Assembly: GCA_964035575.1 (NCBI GenBank)
Contig: OZ037932.1
Coordinates: forward strand, 1,038,001 to 1,102,000
Length of the DNA stretch: 64,000 nt
Direction of reading: 5' to 3'
Source of the DNA: Rhynchopus sp. YZ270_cl-10
Lineage: Eukaryota > Euglenozoa > Diplonemea > Diplonemida > Diplonemidae
The notes under the pieces are model-generated. The model did no database searches. It saw nothing but the letters and a program-made list of their open reading frames with translations, and was not told where the DNA came from. The translations under genes were made by a program, and so were the position numbers. Positions 1 to 11,009 of this stretch are shown one piece after another. The first letter of the stretch is position 1. Each line of letters starts with the position of its first letter.

Positions 1-2878
1 CAGGGAGACCACACCGCCACACCGTGCAACCACACCACCACGCGCACCGCCACCTGCACCGACACCACCTGTTATAGTAGAGACGCCTGTGGAGGTGAAG
101 GATGTGAAGGAAGTGAAAGAGGTAAAGGATGTGAAGGAGGTGAAGGAGCGTCCGTCCGTTGCGCCAGCACAAACCCTGCACCCCGAAGTGTTGAGTGTAG
201 TTGGCAGTCAGTTCACAGCGGACAAGCCCGAGGTGGCAGCAAGCGCCGCAGGTGGCGACGCAACAGAGCAGGGGGATGAGGATGGGGAGGACACACGTGC
301 CTCACAGTCGCAGGCCTGGGCCTCGCCTCTCAAGGGTGCGGCAGGGCCGATGAGTGGCGGCGGCTTCAGCGGGTGCACCCTGCACGAGGCGTCGCCGCTG
401 GAGTCCGACAGTGCACGTTCGCCCACAGTGCTGCTGCCGTCTGCACCGACGTCGCCAGCTCCGCTGGAGAGACATGCAGTGCCGCCGCCTGCAGTGGACG
501 AGGACGGTGTGCCGGATGAGGACGGTGTACCAGATGTGCACGGCGAGGAGGCAGCACGTCTGGTGTCGGCGTGCCTGGACGTTCTGCGTGGCGTGTCTGA
601 GGAGGGTGACGTGCGCAGTGTGACACCTGCAGGCGAGGGCGCGGCCAGCCCGTGTGGTACACAGTCGTGCTCGCCCGCCTCAGCTTCGTACGGCCACCTG
701 GCGACACCCCAGGCAGAGCAGCGCCTCTCCTCAGGCGACAGCATGACACCCCTGCACGCCACAGCCGAGGACGACACCGACGGTGGCGACATGATGAACA
801 CACCCTTCAGCGACACCGTGAGGCGCAGGTACGTGGAGCCCTTTAGCGACACCGTGCGCAGGCAGCGCACCGACCTCGACACGGACGGCTTCAGTGAGGG
901 GGTGCAGACGGTAGTGAGGCGTGTGGTGGGCTCACCCCGTGCAGGTGAGGTGGCGGAGGATGAGGAGGAGGAGGAGGCATACAGAGTGTCCAGCTCGCCG
1001 CAGGGGTTGAAAGATCGGGCACAGGAAGCAGAGGCACAGGCACGTGCAGAGGCTGAGGCAGCGGCTGAAGCTGAAGAGGCACGTGCATTTGCACAGGCAC
1101 AGGCGGAAGCAGAAGCACGCGAACGGGCACAGGCGGAAGCACAGGCACGTGCGCAAGCAGAAGCTGATGCTGAAGAGGCACGTGCACTTGCAGAAGCAGA
1201 GGCAGAAGCACGTGCCCAAGCAGAAGCACAGGCCCGTGCACAGGCTGAGGCTGAAGAGGCACGTGCATTTGCACAGGCACAGGCGGAAGCACGCGAACAG
1301 GCTGAGGCACAAGCGCGGGCAGAAGCACAGGCGGAAGCAGAAGAGGCGCGTGCATTTGCACAGGCACAGGAGGAAGCACAGGCACGTGCACAGGCTGAGG
1401 CAGAGGAGGAAGAGGCACGTGCACTGGCGGAAGCAGAAGCACAGGCACACGCACAAGCAGAAGCTGATGCTGAAGAGGCACGTGCACTTGCAGAAGCAGA
1501 GGCACAGGCACAGGCAGAAGCTGGCCCCACGACCCCCCGCCATGCAGACATCTCCCCTTCTGCCAGTGGGCCACCGTCGCCCTCCCCTGAGCCTCTTCCT
1601 GAGACGTCGTGCCCCATCCCTGTCACGTCCCCTGTGCAGTCGCCTGCCGCACCCACGCCCACCTCCACAGCACCGCTCCCACTGTCGCCCCTGTACGATG
1701 TCTCATACCACAGCGACGACGAGGCCGATGCGCCTGCACCACTGTCGCACATCCCACAGCCGACACCACCATCGCGCAGGGCTGCGGAACCGTCGCCACC
1801 GTCACCTGCACCGCAGGATGAGGTATGCGCACACCTTTCCCAGCATCACCACCACCCTGAACAGACCCCCAAGAAGTGCCGTGCGTCGCTGCCTTCCTCG
1901 TCTGCATCGCCAGAGTCAACTCAGTTCTTAACATCGTCGTCGCGTTCATCGAGTGCGTCGCAGTCGTTATGTGCAGCAGACGTGGCAGGGCTGGTGGCAG
2001 CTGCGCTCCCTGTGGTGGACCTGCGTGGTGTGAAGGTGCATGCACACGAGGCAGCGTGGGTCATGAAGGAGGTGCTGCGTGCACTGCAGGAGCACCGCGG
2101 TCTGGTGAAGCAGTTCTACATTGGTGGGTGTGCACACCACAGCAGCAGGGAGGAGGCCGACGAGCTCCTCGCCCTCCTCAACCAATGCTGGGGCCTCGAG
2201 GTCGTGGACCTGACCGGCTACGACTGCCACCTCACTGCCGACACCTCCGAGCACGTCTTCCTGGCAAAGGGCTCACCCCTCTGCGGCAGCCTCCACACAC
2301 TTATCCTGAACCACACGGAGTCGCACCTTGGCGAGAAGAGCGCACTGCGGTTCTTCAAGAACATTGCGGGGTGCGAGAGCCTTCGGGTCTTTGGGTTTGC
2401 GGGGAACATGGTTGGTGTGAAGGGGGTGAATGCTTTGGTACGTTCAAGCAGCGCACGGTGTGGGTTGGAGGAGATCGACATTAGTGGATGTGGTGTGACG
2501 GGGAGTGACGCGGTGCCGCAGGTGGGCATGATGGTGCGGAAGATGAAGCGCGTGGCACGGCTCAACATCAGCAAGAACAACGTGGGCAAGGTTGGGTCTG
2601 CGCAGCTGTCCGCAGTGCTTCTCACCGCGCCTGCTCTTAAGATCCTAGTAGCAGAAGAGTGTGCACTGGACGCCCCCAGCCTCAAGAAGATCACCTCCCG
2701 CCACGGCACCATCGTCACACGAGACCCACCCCCCACCACCCCACCCGCAGCAAAGCTTCTCCTCTGTGTCCGAGGCAACACAGGCTTCACCACCACAGAA
2801 ACCGGCGAGTCCTGCATGGTCCCTACCAGGCAAGACTCCACCGTCGCACGGCTCCAGAAAGTGGTTGGGAGGATGTGA
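1..2878 (+). CDS. LRR protein with long Ala/Glu/Gln-rich tract, 5'-partial
   Basis: The reading frame is open from base 2 to the TGA at 2876-2878, so the true start lies upstream of the window; no ATG begins the visible frame. About 958 codons are visible. The N-terminal part is acidic and Pro/Ser-rich. Bases about 1010-1525 encode a tract of A, E, Q and R in a degenerate repeat ([17 protein letters not shown]) that should form a long charged helix or coiled coil. A Pro/Ser/His-rich linker follows. The C-terminal third, about 1950-2740, has leucine-rich repeats of ribonuclease-inhibitor type, for example [15 protein letters not shown] and [22 protein letters not shown] domains usually bind proteins; the partner is unknown. 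No intron was needed in the visible part. Confidence is high that it is a gene and moderate for LRR; function is unknown. Confidence 0.8.
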   Translation, partial: RETTPPHRATTPPRAPPPAPTPPVIVETPVEVKDVKEVKEVKDVKEVKERPSVAPAQTLHPEVLSVVGSQFTADKPEVAASAAGGDATEQGDEDGEDTRASQSQAWASPLKGAAGPMSGGGFSGCTLHEASPLESDSARSPTVLLPSAPTSPAPLERHAVPPPAVDEDGVPDEDGVPDVHGEEAARLVSACLDVLRGVSEEGDVRSVTPAGEGAASPCGTQSCSPASASYGHLATPQAEQRLSSGDSMTPLHATAEDDTDGGDMMNTPFSDTVRRRYVEPFSDTVRRQRTDLDTDGFSEGVQTVVRRVVGSPRAGEVAEDEEEEEAYRVSSSPQGLKDRAQEAEAQARAEAEAAAEAEEARAFAQAQAEAEARERAQAEAQARAQAEADAEEARALAEAEAEARAQAEAQARAQAEAEEARAFAQAQAEAREQAEAQARAEAQAEAEEARAFAQAQEEAQARAQAEAEEEEARALAEAEAQAHAQAEADAEEARALAEAEAQAQAEAGPTTPRHADISPSASGPPSPSPEPLPETSCPIPVTSPVQSPAAPTPTSTAPLPLSPLYDVSYHSDDEADAPAPLSHIPQPTPPSRRAAEPSPPSPAPQDEVCAHLSQHHHHPEQTPKKCRASLPSSSASPESTQFLTSSSRSSSASQSLCAADVAGLVAAALPVVDLRGVKVHAHEAAWVMKEVLRALQEHRGLVKQFYIGGCAHHSSREEADELLALLNQCWGLEVVDLTGYDCHLTADTSEHVFLAKGSPLCGSLHTLILNHTESHLGEKSALRFFKNIAGCESLRVFGFAGNMVGVKGVNALVRSSSARCGLEEIDISGCGVTGSDAVPQVGMMVRKMKRVARLNISKNNVGKVGSAQLSAVLLTAPALKILVAEECALDAPSLKKITSRHGTIVTRDPPPTTPPAAKLLLCVRGNTGFTTTETGESCMVPTRQDSTVARLQKVVGRM

Positions 2879-3565
2879 GGTTGTGAAGGGGAAGGGGGTC
2901 TGTGGGTGCTTCTCTAGATTTTGTTATTTGCTGTTTTTTTTTAGAATTTTTATTGTTAAAAAAGTTGTTGGAGAAAAATGTAGGTTAATTAATGGAGAGA
3001 GAGGAAGGGAGAGAGGTCTCAGGTGTGCTGTGGATGTGCTTGAATCTCAGAGATGTCTGCACGCTAGCAACTTCCACTTTGAAAACTACCACCCAGAAGA
3101 AAAAAGTATTCCTCGTGGAAGTGAAATTCTGAGGGATTGAAGAAAGGGAAAGTACGCTTTTTCTTATATTGTACAGGCTTTTTGTAGTTTTTTTTTTTTG
3201 ACAAATGTTTCTTGCCAAAATGCCACAAAAAAATTAAAAAAATAAAAGTGTACGGGGGGGAAAAAAATCCCATTTTCTTTGACCTGCAAGAAATTCAGGA
3301 GTTTCAGCAGGACAGAACCACCACACACCCTAACAACAGTTGTCAAATACCAAATAGATTTTTTTTTTCCAATTCTTTTTTGTTCAAAGATATTGTCTGT
3401 GCCCCAGGTACATATTTCTAGTCTCTGTTCTGAGTTATTTTTTTTTGCTGTTAAATAATAGTTTTTTGTTGTGCTTTTTTGTTGTTTTTCTTCTCTGAAA
3501 TATTTTCTCTCGTGGGTGGCTCCACGTCTATTGCTAACTGAAGGTGACAGTGACAGATATTTTTG

Positions 3566-3600
3566 AAGATGACTAAGCACGCCAGGCTTAGGTTCATCTT
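3566..3600 (+). repeat. Dispersed two-helix hairpin module
   Basis: Outer stem AAGATG/CATCTT encloses inner stem CTAAGC/GCTTAG, with loop ACGCCAG, and is followed by ATAAACC and a T-rich tract. It has the same architecture as the 62-bp array at 25.2 kb, but the outer stem reads AAGATG where the array reads AAGGTG. That keeps pairing (A-T in place of G-T). Confidence 0.75.
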
Positions 3601-3618
3601 ATAAACCTTTCTTTTTTT

Positions 3619-3650
3619 AGATGTGTGTGCACGAGACGTACATTCATCTT
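3619..3650 (+). repeat. Dispersed hairpin module, TGTG-stem variant
   Basis: It starts AGATGTGTG, has CACGAGAC in the loop position and closes with CATTCATCTT, then continues into T-rich DNA. It lies about 20 bases after the module at 3566, so the two stand in tandem although their inner stems differ. Confidence 0.6.
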
Positions 3651-4863
3651 CTTACAACTTTTTTTTTTGAGACAACTGCCTTGCAAAGGTTGTAGGGGAG
3701 GAAATAAAAACGTATCTGAGTGTGCCCGATTTTTTTTGGTGAGAGCGATGTAAACACAACACAACTTATCCAGAGAAAAGTTTTCGATTTTTGTCCCTAC
3801 ACACTCCACAAAAAAATCCGGTGCGATCAACGAAAAATTCTTCTTTTTTCTGATTTCGTTTCTTTCTTTATCAGACTAGCTTAAACTCGGATATCAGTTT
3901 TTATTTTTTAGGTGACTAAACACACAAGGCTTCGTCCATATTCTCTTTTCCCTTCCCCAAAAGACGCCTGCACAGTCATCAGCATTCCACACTCCTCCCG
4001 TTTGATACAGATGTGTTACCCCTCTGAACGTAACACCCTTCACAAAGGGCCTATCATTGCACAGAGAACAGCTACAGAGAGAGCAGGGCAGATGTGTTCA
4101 TCTGTTGTCTCTTTCCCCCCCTTTTTCCTCCGCGAAGCTTTGATCATTATCCCGACACACATCACCATCATTTTTTTATTTTGCAAAGGTCTCCTGACGG
4201 CTTGGGCCTTTGCTTACCGTTCGTTAATCAACGCTCCAGTAAGCTTTGGGCAACCGTTTTAGCGTTTTTTTTTTTTTTTGTGTCGTCAGTTGTGAACGGC
4301 GGAGGTGGACACGTCTCGGGTGGTCCTCGTTCCTCATTGAGTTTAGAACCTATGGAAGGTGGGTGATTCTCGATGTAACACACAAAGAAGAACATAATAA
4401 ACCAGTCAACCACAAACAAAACCCTTCTAGGTGTGTCCATATGTGTGGCACATTCATTCTTGCAAGTTTTTTTTTTTTTTTTTTTTTTTTTTGAGTCTTT
4501 TTTTTTTATATCTTTTGTAGTACAAAGTTTTCAGCAGACAGACCTTCCCCCTCCCTAAGCGGCAACAGCCATGGGTAGAAAAAGGTCATATCACGTGAGG
4601 CATATTCATTTCAACTTTTATTTTTTCCTACGTTTGTCTCATCTCTGTCACTCTTAAGTTTTTCTCTTCATCCCTTTTAAACCTTCGTTAACAAAACATG
4701 CACAAAAGTAGTCCGCTTTTTTTCACTTTTCCCCCGCTCACTTCTGTTCTCTCTTACCATACTTCTAACCGCACACTCATTCACCCACCACAGGTTAAGG
4801 GCTCGCCCGTCCCTACTTCCCCTTTTACAAGACCGTTAGGGTCCTTTTCTTTTAACAAAAACA

Positions 4864-7509
4864 ATGCCTCGTTTGTTGGACCTCGTGGAGCCCATCCTGG
4901 GTTTCCTGCCCGAAGTGGACAGACCGAAGGAGAAGCAGAGCGGCACTGCCCGTATCGTGTGGACCCGTATGTTGCGCTTTTGTTGGGATATGGTTGCCCG
5001 CAACACCCTGTGTCGTTGTGTAGGGCTTTGACACTGATGCAGATGTGTTCGTGGAATTTGCAGCCACAGAAGTTTGTGTAGGGGCTAAGTGCCGTGAGGC
5101 GTTAGGGGTTCATCTCAGTCTTTGTTTTGCATTTTCAAGTTTTCAAGTTTTCTTGTTTTCCCTTCCCCGTACCCACCACACACCACTCACAGTACTGTCG
5201 CTTTTCGTTTTCCTTGTGTGCTGCCAGATCCCCGTGTTCGGGATCACCCCCAAGCCTGGAAGGTATGTGGTAGGGTTTATATCGCTCAGGGGATATGGTG
5301 GAAAAAGGAATGTGGCTGATTTCTTCCCAAATGAACCCAATTTTTGAAAGGATGACAAAAAGAAATTACGTTAACGACGAACTGCGTACGATATACCGTT
5401 GCAGTACAATGGCCGTATGTTGCCTTAGGGCAACATTGTGCACAGACCCTACTCCCGGTGTAGTGTCGACAGCAACACACCACGTACCCCTCCCCTCACA
5501 GCGACCCGTTCTACTGGATGCGTGTGATCCTTGCCTCGAACAAGGGAACACTTATGGAGCTCGGTATCTCGCCCATTGTCACTGCGTCGCTCATTATGCA
5601 GCTCCTTCAGGTACACCTCCCTACCCCATACACTCCACACAACTCACCACTTCTTTAGGGAGCCAAGATCCTCTCGATGGACGACAGCTCTGCCAAGGAC
5701 CGTAAGCTCTTCGCTGGTGCCCAGAAGGCGTTCGGTCTGATCATCACCTTCGTTGAGGCCTTCGCGTACGTGATGTCCGGCATGTACGGTGACGTCGGCA
5801 CCATCACCTCCGTGCTCATCATTGCCCAGCTCATGATCGCAGGAGTGATCTGCATTCTGCTTGACGAGCTCCTCCAGAAGGGATACGGATTCGGCTCTGG
5901 TATCTCCCTGTTCATCGCGACCAGCATCTGTGAGACCATCATCTGGAAGTCGTTCTCGCCCTTCACCATCAACACTGGACGTGGTGCTGAGTTCGAGGGT
6001 GCCATCATCGCCATGTTCCAGCAGCTCCTCCAGAACTCGAGCAAGGTGCGTGCCCTGAAGGACGCCTTCTACCGCCCCCACCTGCCCAACATCATGAACC
6101 TGCTCGCCACCTTCGTGGTCTTCCTGGTTGTCATCTTCTTCCAGGGCTTCGCCGTCAAGATCCCTCTGCAGCACGCAGGCTCCAAGACCCCCGCACCCCA
6201 GCCGATCAAGCTCTTCTACACCAGCAACATGCCCATCATCCTCCAGACCGCGCTTGTGTCCAACCTCTACTTCATCTCCCAGGTGCTCTACAACCGTTTC
6301 CCCACCAACGTCGTTGTCTCGCTTCTCGGCAAGTGGGAGCAGCCCGGATACTCCAGCACCGGATACGGACAGTATGTAGTTTTTTAGGTGTCTCTTTTCT
6401 TTTCAAGATGTGTGTGAGCGAGAGGCCCATTCATCTTACAAATTTTTCTTTCTTTTGTTTATCAACTTTGTGCATTTATAATATGACTAATCATGAGGCT
6501 TAGGATCTTATAAGCTTTTCTCATTCGACTCTATCTTCTTCACATCAGGTCTGTGCCTGTGAGCGGAATTGCATACTACGTGTCGCCGCCCCAGTCGTTC
6601 GGAGACCTGATTGAGGACCCCCTCCACGTTGTGTTCTACATCCTGTTCATCCTCACCACCTGCGCGCTCTTCTCCAAGACCTGGATCGGAATCTCCAAGC
6701 AGGCACCCAAGGACGTTGCCGAGCAGTGGTCCCAGCAGAACCTCATCCTTGTCGGATTCACCTCCAGCAAGGAACAGCTCCAGGCGCACCTTGAGCGTTA
6801 CATCCCCACCGCCGCCGCGCTTGGTGGCATGTGCATCGGTGCCCTTACCGTGCTTGCGGACTTCCTCGGAGCCATCGGGTATGTTAGGGGTAAATGGAGG
6901 CTTTCACACTATTCGGGGAAAAGCAAAAAAAAAAATAATGAGGATAATCAAAGAGAAGATGTTGGTCAATTCGTCAAAAGGGGGGTTTTTTTTGAACCAG
7001 TTTAAGAATCGCAGTGAGCAACGAACAACATTAAATCACACAACACACAACACAGGTCCGGAACGGGTATCCTCCTCGCTGTTGGTTTCATCCACCAGTA
7101 CCAGGAACAATTCGAGCAGGTATGTTACGTTCCTCTCATTAAGGGTTAGGCGTGTCCAGAGGACAAGGCTAGCTTGACACAGCGTGGCGACAGCACAGCT
7201 GTGGCAAGCTGGAGTACCTCATAATACAACCAAGTTTCAAATAGCAAATAAGTTATAATGTCGCACATCCTCGGGTGGCTGCTATAGTACAATGAAGACG
7301 GAAGATGGCAAAGCAAAGATTCGAGGGCATGGTGATGCAAACCTGACTATCCCACGAGAGGATCTTCATAATATTATACTCTATTGAAATTCTAAAAGTT
7401 TAAAAAAGCACCTTTGGGTGTTTTAGCCTGTACTGAATTATAACCTCACCTCACCATCCATCACAATACACAGGAGGGTGGTCTGCAGAACCTGCTGAAG
7501 GGACGTTGA
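4864..7509 (+). CDS. SEC61A: Sec61 alpha, protein translocation channel (7 exons)
   Basis: This is the pore subunit of the ER translocon, which passes nascent secretory proteins across, and membrane proteins into, the ER membrane. Exons are 4864-4966, 5193-5262, 5502-5610, 5659-6371, 6549-6878, 7056-7119 and 7474-7509. They join in frame to a 474-residue protein, the usual family length. Recognisable blocks run in order: [104 protein letters not shown] and [19 protein letters not shown]. Five introns start GTATGT; the 48-nt third starts GTACAC and ends TTTAG. The fourth and sixth introns carry dispersed repeats. The start gives the expected N-terminal segment before the first membrane span. 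Identification is secure. Confidence 0.97.
6405..6437 (+). repeat. Hairpin module inside Sec61 intron 4
   Basis: Outer stem AAGATG/CATCTT brackets a GTGAGCGAGAGGCCC core. It lies within the 177-nt intron 6372-6548 and is followed by a T-rich tract. A second, decayed module (GACTAATC...GGCTTAGGATC, 6483-6510) follows in the same intron, so most of this intron is module DNA. Confidence 0.7.
7209..7290 (+). repeat. Dispersed repeat (AATACAACCAAGTTT family) in Sec61 intron 6
   Basis: This has the two conserved pieces of a short family, AATACAACCAAGTTT and ACATCCTCGGGTGGCT, in rearranged order. Related copies are at 45756-45822 and 54213-54270, with a fragment at 10525-10550. The usual order there is CTCGGGTGGCTACACTAATA followed by CAACCAAGTTTTC and an A run. 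The A-rich end suggests a retroposed short RNA, but this is not proven. Confidence 0.55.
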
Positions 7510-8935
7510 GTTTTTTTTATTTTTTTTGTGATGTGAAAAATATTAACGATTTTTCCTTTTTCTCCACAAAACGCGCACAACAACGAGTAAAAATATAAAA
7601 AAAAATACCCCCCTTTTTTGGGTCTCACCGAAAACGAGTTCGAAACGAAATACGTGTTACTTCAGAACACAAGAAAAAGGCGTATTTTTGCTTTTCTGTT
7701 CTCTCAGAATGGCAACAAAAATGAAGAGAAAACAAAACAAAAAGAAACAACATCGTTATTCCGTGAAGCCATATTGTCGTCAATATATTGTGTACCATCC
7801 CCCATCGAATGTTCCCCCCGTACCCCCCCCATTTTTTTTTCTTCGCAACGACAGGATTTGTTTCCACTTAGTGTTTTTTTTGACGTTATTTTTCGGGTTT
7901 CCCCAAAAAAACAAAAAAAAAGGGAATTAGGAAAGGGAAAAGGGCTGAGTGTGATACCCGCAAACCCCTTTTTTCTCTCAGGAGTGAAAAGGGGATAAGG
8001 GGAAACGGAGGACAGGAGGGGAACCGCATGGCACAACGAAAACAGTGCCTCTCCTCCACTGTTCTAAAGAGGAAAAAGAAAAAAGGGAAAAAAGGAAAAC
8101 GGAAAGGGCGCTGTTAGCTCTCATCGGAAAAGAAGGGCAAGAGAAAAAAAAATATTCACTCATGGAAAATTTACAATTATTTTGTTTTTTCCCCATATTT
8201 TTTTTTGAGGCTTTTTCTTTGAGATTTTGTGGATGCGCTTTTTCTTTTTTTGGAAATGGGAATTGTAATGAGGGGTATATTGCGCTTTCCCCCCCTTTTT
8301 TGAGGGGGGTTTTTTTTTTGGGTCCAGGGAAAAAAAAATGTTGGGTTTTTATTGTTTTTAGAAAACGAATTTTGAGTGCAAAGTGATTTTCCATGTGCCT
8401 CAGAGATTCCTGAATACCTTTTTTTTTGTGCATCCTCCCCACCTCAAAATACCCCCAAGTACCTCATGGAGAAGAAGCAGAAGAAGAAAAATAAAAATTC
8501 TTCTAAAAAAAAAGCCTGTTGACATCTCAGGGCTTTTCTGTCGTTGTGTTTGTTTGTTTTTTTTCTTTTTTTTTCCTCTTTTTTTTTGGTCTCCTCCGTC
8601 TCTTCACTCACCCGCTAAAGGACAGGACGACTATTTTTTGTTTTGTTTATATATTGAACGGCGCTTTCAAAAAAAAAAGTTACCAAAAAAACCCCCCCCA
8701 ACAAAAAAAGGAATCGTGCGTTGCTGGACAGAAAGACAACGGTACAACAAAAAAATCTACAATTTAGTTTATCTTCCCTCCTTCATCGCTCCCCCAAAAC
8801 CACTCTCCCCAACTCCCCTTAACACCCAGATCCTCCCTCTCCCCTTTCAAATAAACCCCACCCCATACACCCCTGATTTACACTAAAAAAAACCCCCTCC
8901 TTTATACCCCCTCCTTCCCTCTTTCCCCTCTTTCC
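7510..8935. other. Non-coding gap made largely of homopolymer runs
   Basis: No exon with family support is seen. The stretch is dominated by runs of T, A, C and G, often switching abruptly (T8, C10, A8, G6). Short open frames here are low-complexity. The last 150 bases are C/T-rich and lead to the next start codon, as expected for an untranslated region or splice-acceptor zone. Confidence 0.6.
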
Positions 8936-10198
8936 ATGGAGGTGGTGCTGGCTTGTTTGGTAGTAGGGGAAGGGATTTACCAGCAAAACCATTCTAGGGT
9001 GCCTTGGGAGAAGCTTAGTGGTGCAGAGACGATACATTTGGACGGCTCGGAGTGGTCGACACTGACTGCAACAGATGTGGTGACGCTGCATGAGTCGGTT
9101 CTGGTGGCGTTGGTGGCAGATGACTTTGCGAAGTGGAAGAGCTGTTGTACGGGGCTGTCTGTTGCACAGCTTGCTATTATCCCGCCGCTTGCGTTGCGGA
9201 ATATGCATCCTGTCTGTCTCAAATCACTGTCCACAGAACAATTCGCGGCGCTCTCAGCAGCGCAATTAGTTAATATACCGACACAGATTGCGCATGAAGT
9301 CAGCCGAGCACAAATGGCCTCTCTTACACCAAAGGTCTGCAGAGAGGTCACCGGGAACACCCTCGCGAAGTACCTCACCGCCTCTGCCTGTCGTGGTATA
9401 AGTAGTGGCTGTGCCGCAGCTATGTCTGCTGAGGCATTTGCCGCTATGACTCCGGCCTGTATCATCCGGATTCGCCCCTCTGTTATTGCTGCGTTAGAGC
9501 CAGATTCTTTGGGCTGGATTTTCGCAACGTTGACTCCACAACAAATGTCTGCGTTGACAGTGGACCAATGTCAGATGGTGCTTCCGTTGTGGTGGGAAGG
9601 TGTTACCGTGGGGTGTGCGGGGCTGAAGGAGGTGTGTCTGCGTGCTTTGGAGGCGTCTGCGTTGGCGGCGATCCCTCCGGGGTGTGCGGCGCAGATTGCA
9701 GCTCCGGTGTTGCATGCGATGTCGGAGTATCCAAGCTTGCTGCCGTCGCTTCGTGCGAGCGTGTTGCCGCTCATTGCAGGGAGTTGGGTGCGGATGGAGG
9801 CGTTGGGTGCAGACGTATGCGCAGTGCTGCCCCCGCAAGACGCAATGACGCTCCCGGCAAGTCTCTGTGAGAAGGTGTCCGACGCATGCGCAAAGAGGCT
9901 GGGGCCTACAGTGTTGGAAGCATTGACGCCGGAGTGCATAGCGCAGTTCCCGTTGGAGTCGTTGGTGCGCATTCCAACGCACCTCGTTGCGGTGTTGAAT
10001 CCGCTTGCCTTCACGGCGTTCACCACAGAGCACTTTGCCGCGCTGACCCCTTTCCAGTGTGCTGCAGTGACCCATTCGCAGGCAACTGCGGTGCCCATGG
10101 CCACCCTCTGCACTGCCGAGGCAAAGGGGTGTCTCAAGTTCTCCAAATACGCGTCGTATGAACAATTGGCAGAGACCTGTGGTGCAGTGCAGGCGTGA
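8936..10198 (+). CDS. Ala/Leu-rich tandem-repeat protein, unknown function
   Basis: One 420-residue exon starts at the first ATG after a C/T-rich leader. After about 60 residues the protein becomes a run of degenerate repeats of roughly 20-25 residues. Each has a core like LTPxQ or LSAAQ followed by an Ala and Ile-Pro step (FAALSAAQLVNIP, FAAMTPACIIRIRP, LEALTPECIAQFP, FAALTPFQCAAVT). The pattern suggests a short helix-turn solenoid. There is no signal peptide, membrane span or catalytic motif. Codons in 9560-9720 are G/T-rich while flanking parts are C-richer. I do not recognise the family. The regular repeats and sustained GC-rich coding make the gene itself very likely. Confidence 0.85.
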   Translation: MEVVLACLVVGEGIYQQNHSRVPWEKLSGAETIHLDGSEWSTLTATDVVTLHESVLVALVADDFAKWKSCCTGLSVAQLAIIPPLALRNMHPVCLKSLSTEQFAALSAAQLVNIPTQIAHEVSRAQMASLTPKVCREVTGNTLAKYLTASACRGISSGCAAAMSAEAFAAMTPACIIRIRPSVIAALEPDSLGWIFATLTPQQMSALTVDQCQMVLPLWWEGVTVGCAGLKEVCLRALEASALAAIPPGCAAQIAAPVLHAMSEYPSLLPSLRASVLPLIAGSWVRMEALGADVCAVLPPQDAMTLPASLCEKVSDACAKRLGPTVLEALTPECIAQFPLESLVRIPTHLVAVLNPLAFTAFTTEHFAALTPFQCAAVTHSQATAVPMATLCTAEAKGCLKFSKYASYEQLAETCGAVQA

Positions 10199-11009
10199 AG
10201 GAGAGAACCCAAGACCACTGCGCAGCCATCAAGTCTTGTGTTAATGCGAGAGAGCGAACGGATAATTGTATAGTGTGACTTGCTGCTTAATGACCCGGAT
10301 TTTTTATATTGCTAATTGTTTGACATAAAGTATGAGAGGCTTTAGGTTCCCATTTTTTTGTCTTTCCCGTTAAATGCAAAGGTGGCGCGCACTCTTTTGT
10401 CCCTTCGCTCAAAAAAAATAAATAAAAAGACCCGAATTACCCACCAAGGTGGGCACTTTGGCGATTGTTGACACATTTATACACGTGGTGGCTGACCGTT
10501 ATCAGTTATCAAACAACCCCCCCCTCACCAATACAACCAAGTTTTCAAAAAATAAGCACTTCTTCTTTTTCTCTTGTGGAAAACTAAAGAAGAATGTCAC
10601 ATTGCCTTTCCTTCCCCCTCCACGGGGGAGAAGAAATGGTATAGGCGCCCTCTTGTGTTTGCCATTGCGGAAGCTTTTTGCCCTTTTTTTGCTGTCATTT
10701 CTCCCTCTTTTTACTTCGTTAACATCGTTCTAAGCTTAGAAACCGTACAACATTACATTCAAACCTTCTGCCTTCTCATGCCCCCCTCCTTCTTTTACTA
10801 CACCTGTTTTCATGGCCAAATCTCCCCCTCACGACCAGTCATGAGCACGACCATCTCCTCAGGTGCCACCATGGTCAGAGATGTGACACGGGCACTGATC
10901 CCACCCAGACCGACAACTCCACACCCCCATCCCCACACCCCAACAACAGAAACCAAAGGACTGCTCACCTCTTTCAACCTTTCCTTCTACACCACACCCT
11001 TTATGAGCG
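10199..11009. other. Non-coding gap
   Basis: Intergenic DNA with T and A runs. A fragment of the AATACAACCAAGTTTTC repeat family lies at about 10525-10550. C-rich sequence precedes the next start. No other feature is seen. Confidence 0.5.

Larger units (their letters stand above)
2879..4863. other. Non-coding gap with hairpin modules and T-runs
   Basis: No convincing exon is seen. The stretch is T-rich with many homopolymers, including a near-continuous T run at about 4467-4490. It holds two good hairpin modules (3566-3600 and 3619-3650) and a decayed one near 3909-3945. A possible splice acceptor ending in CCACAG lies at 4788-4793, about 70 bases before the Sec61 start. It could serve an outron or a 5'-UTR intron. 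Confidence 0.6.

Noticed and set aside
10-100. GTG at base 89 as the start of the first gene
   Set aside because: The frame is open to the window edge and eukaryotes rarely start at GTG, so the gene is 5'-partial.
208-1752. 514-residue minus-strand frame opposite the LRR gene
   Set aside because: A shadow of the Ala/Glu/Gln-rich tract; its Ser/Cys/Ala-only composition has no family signal.
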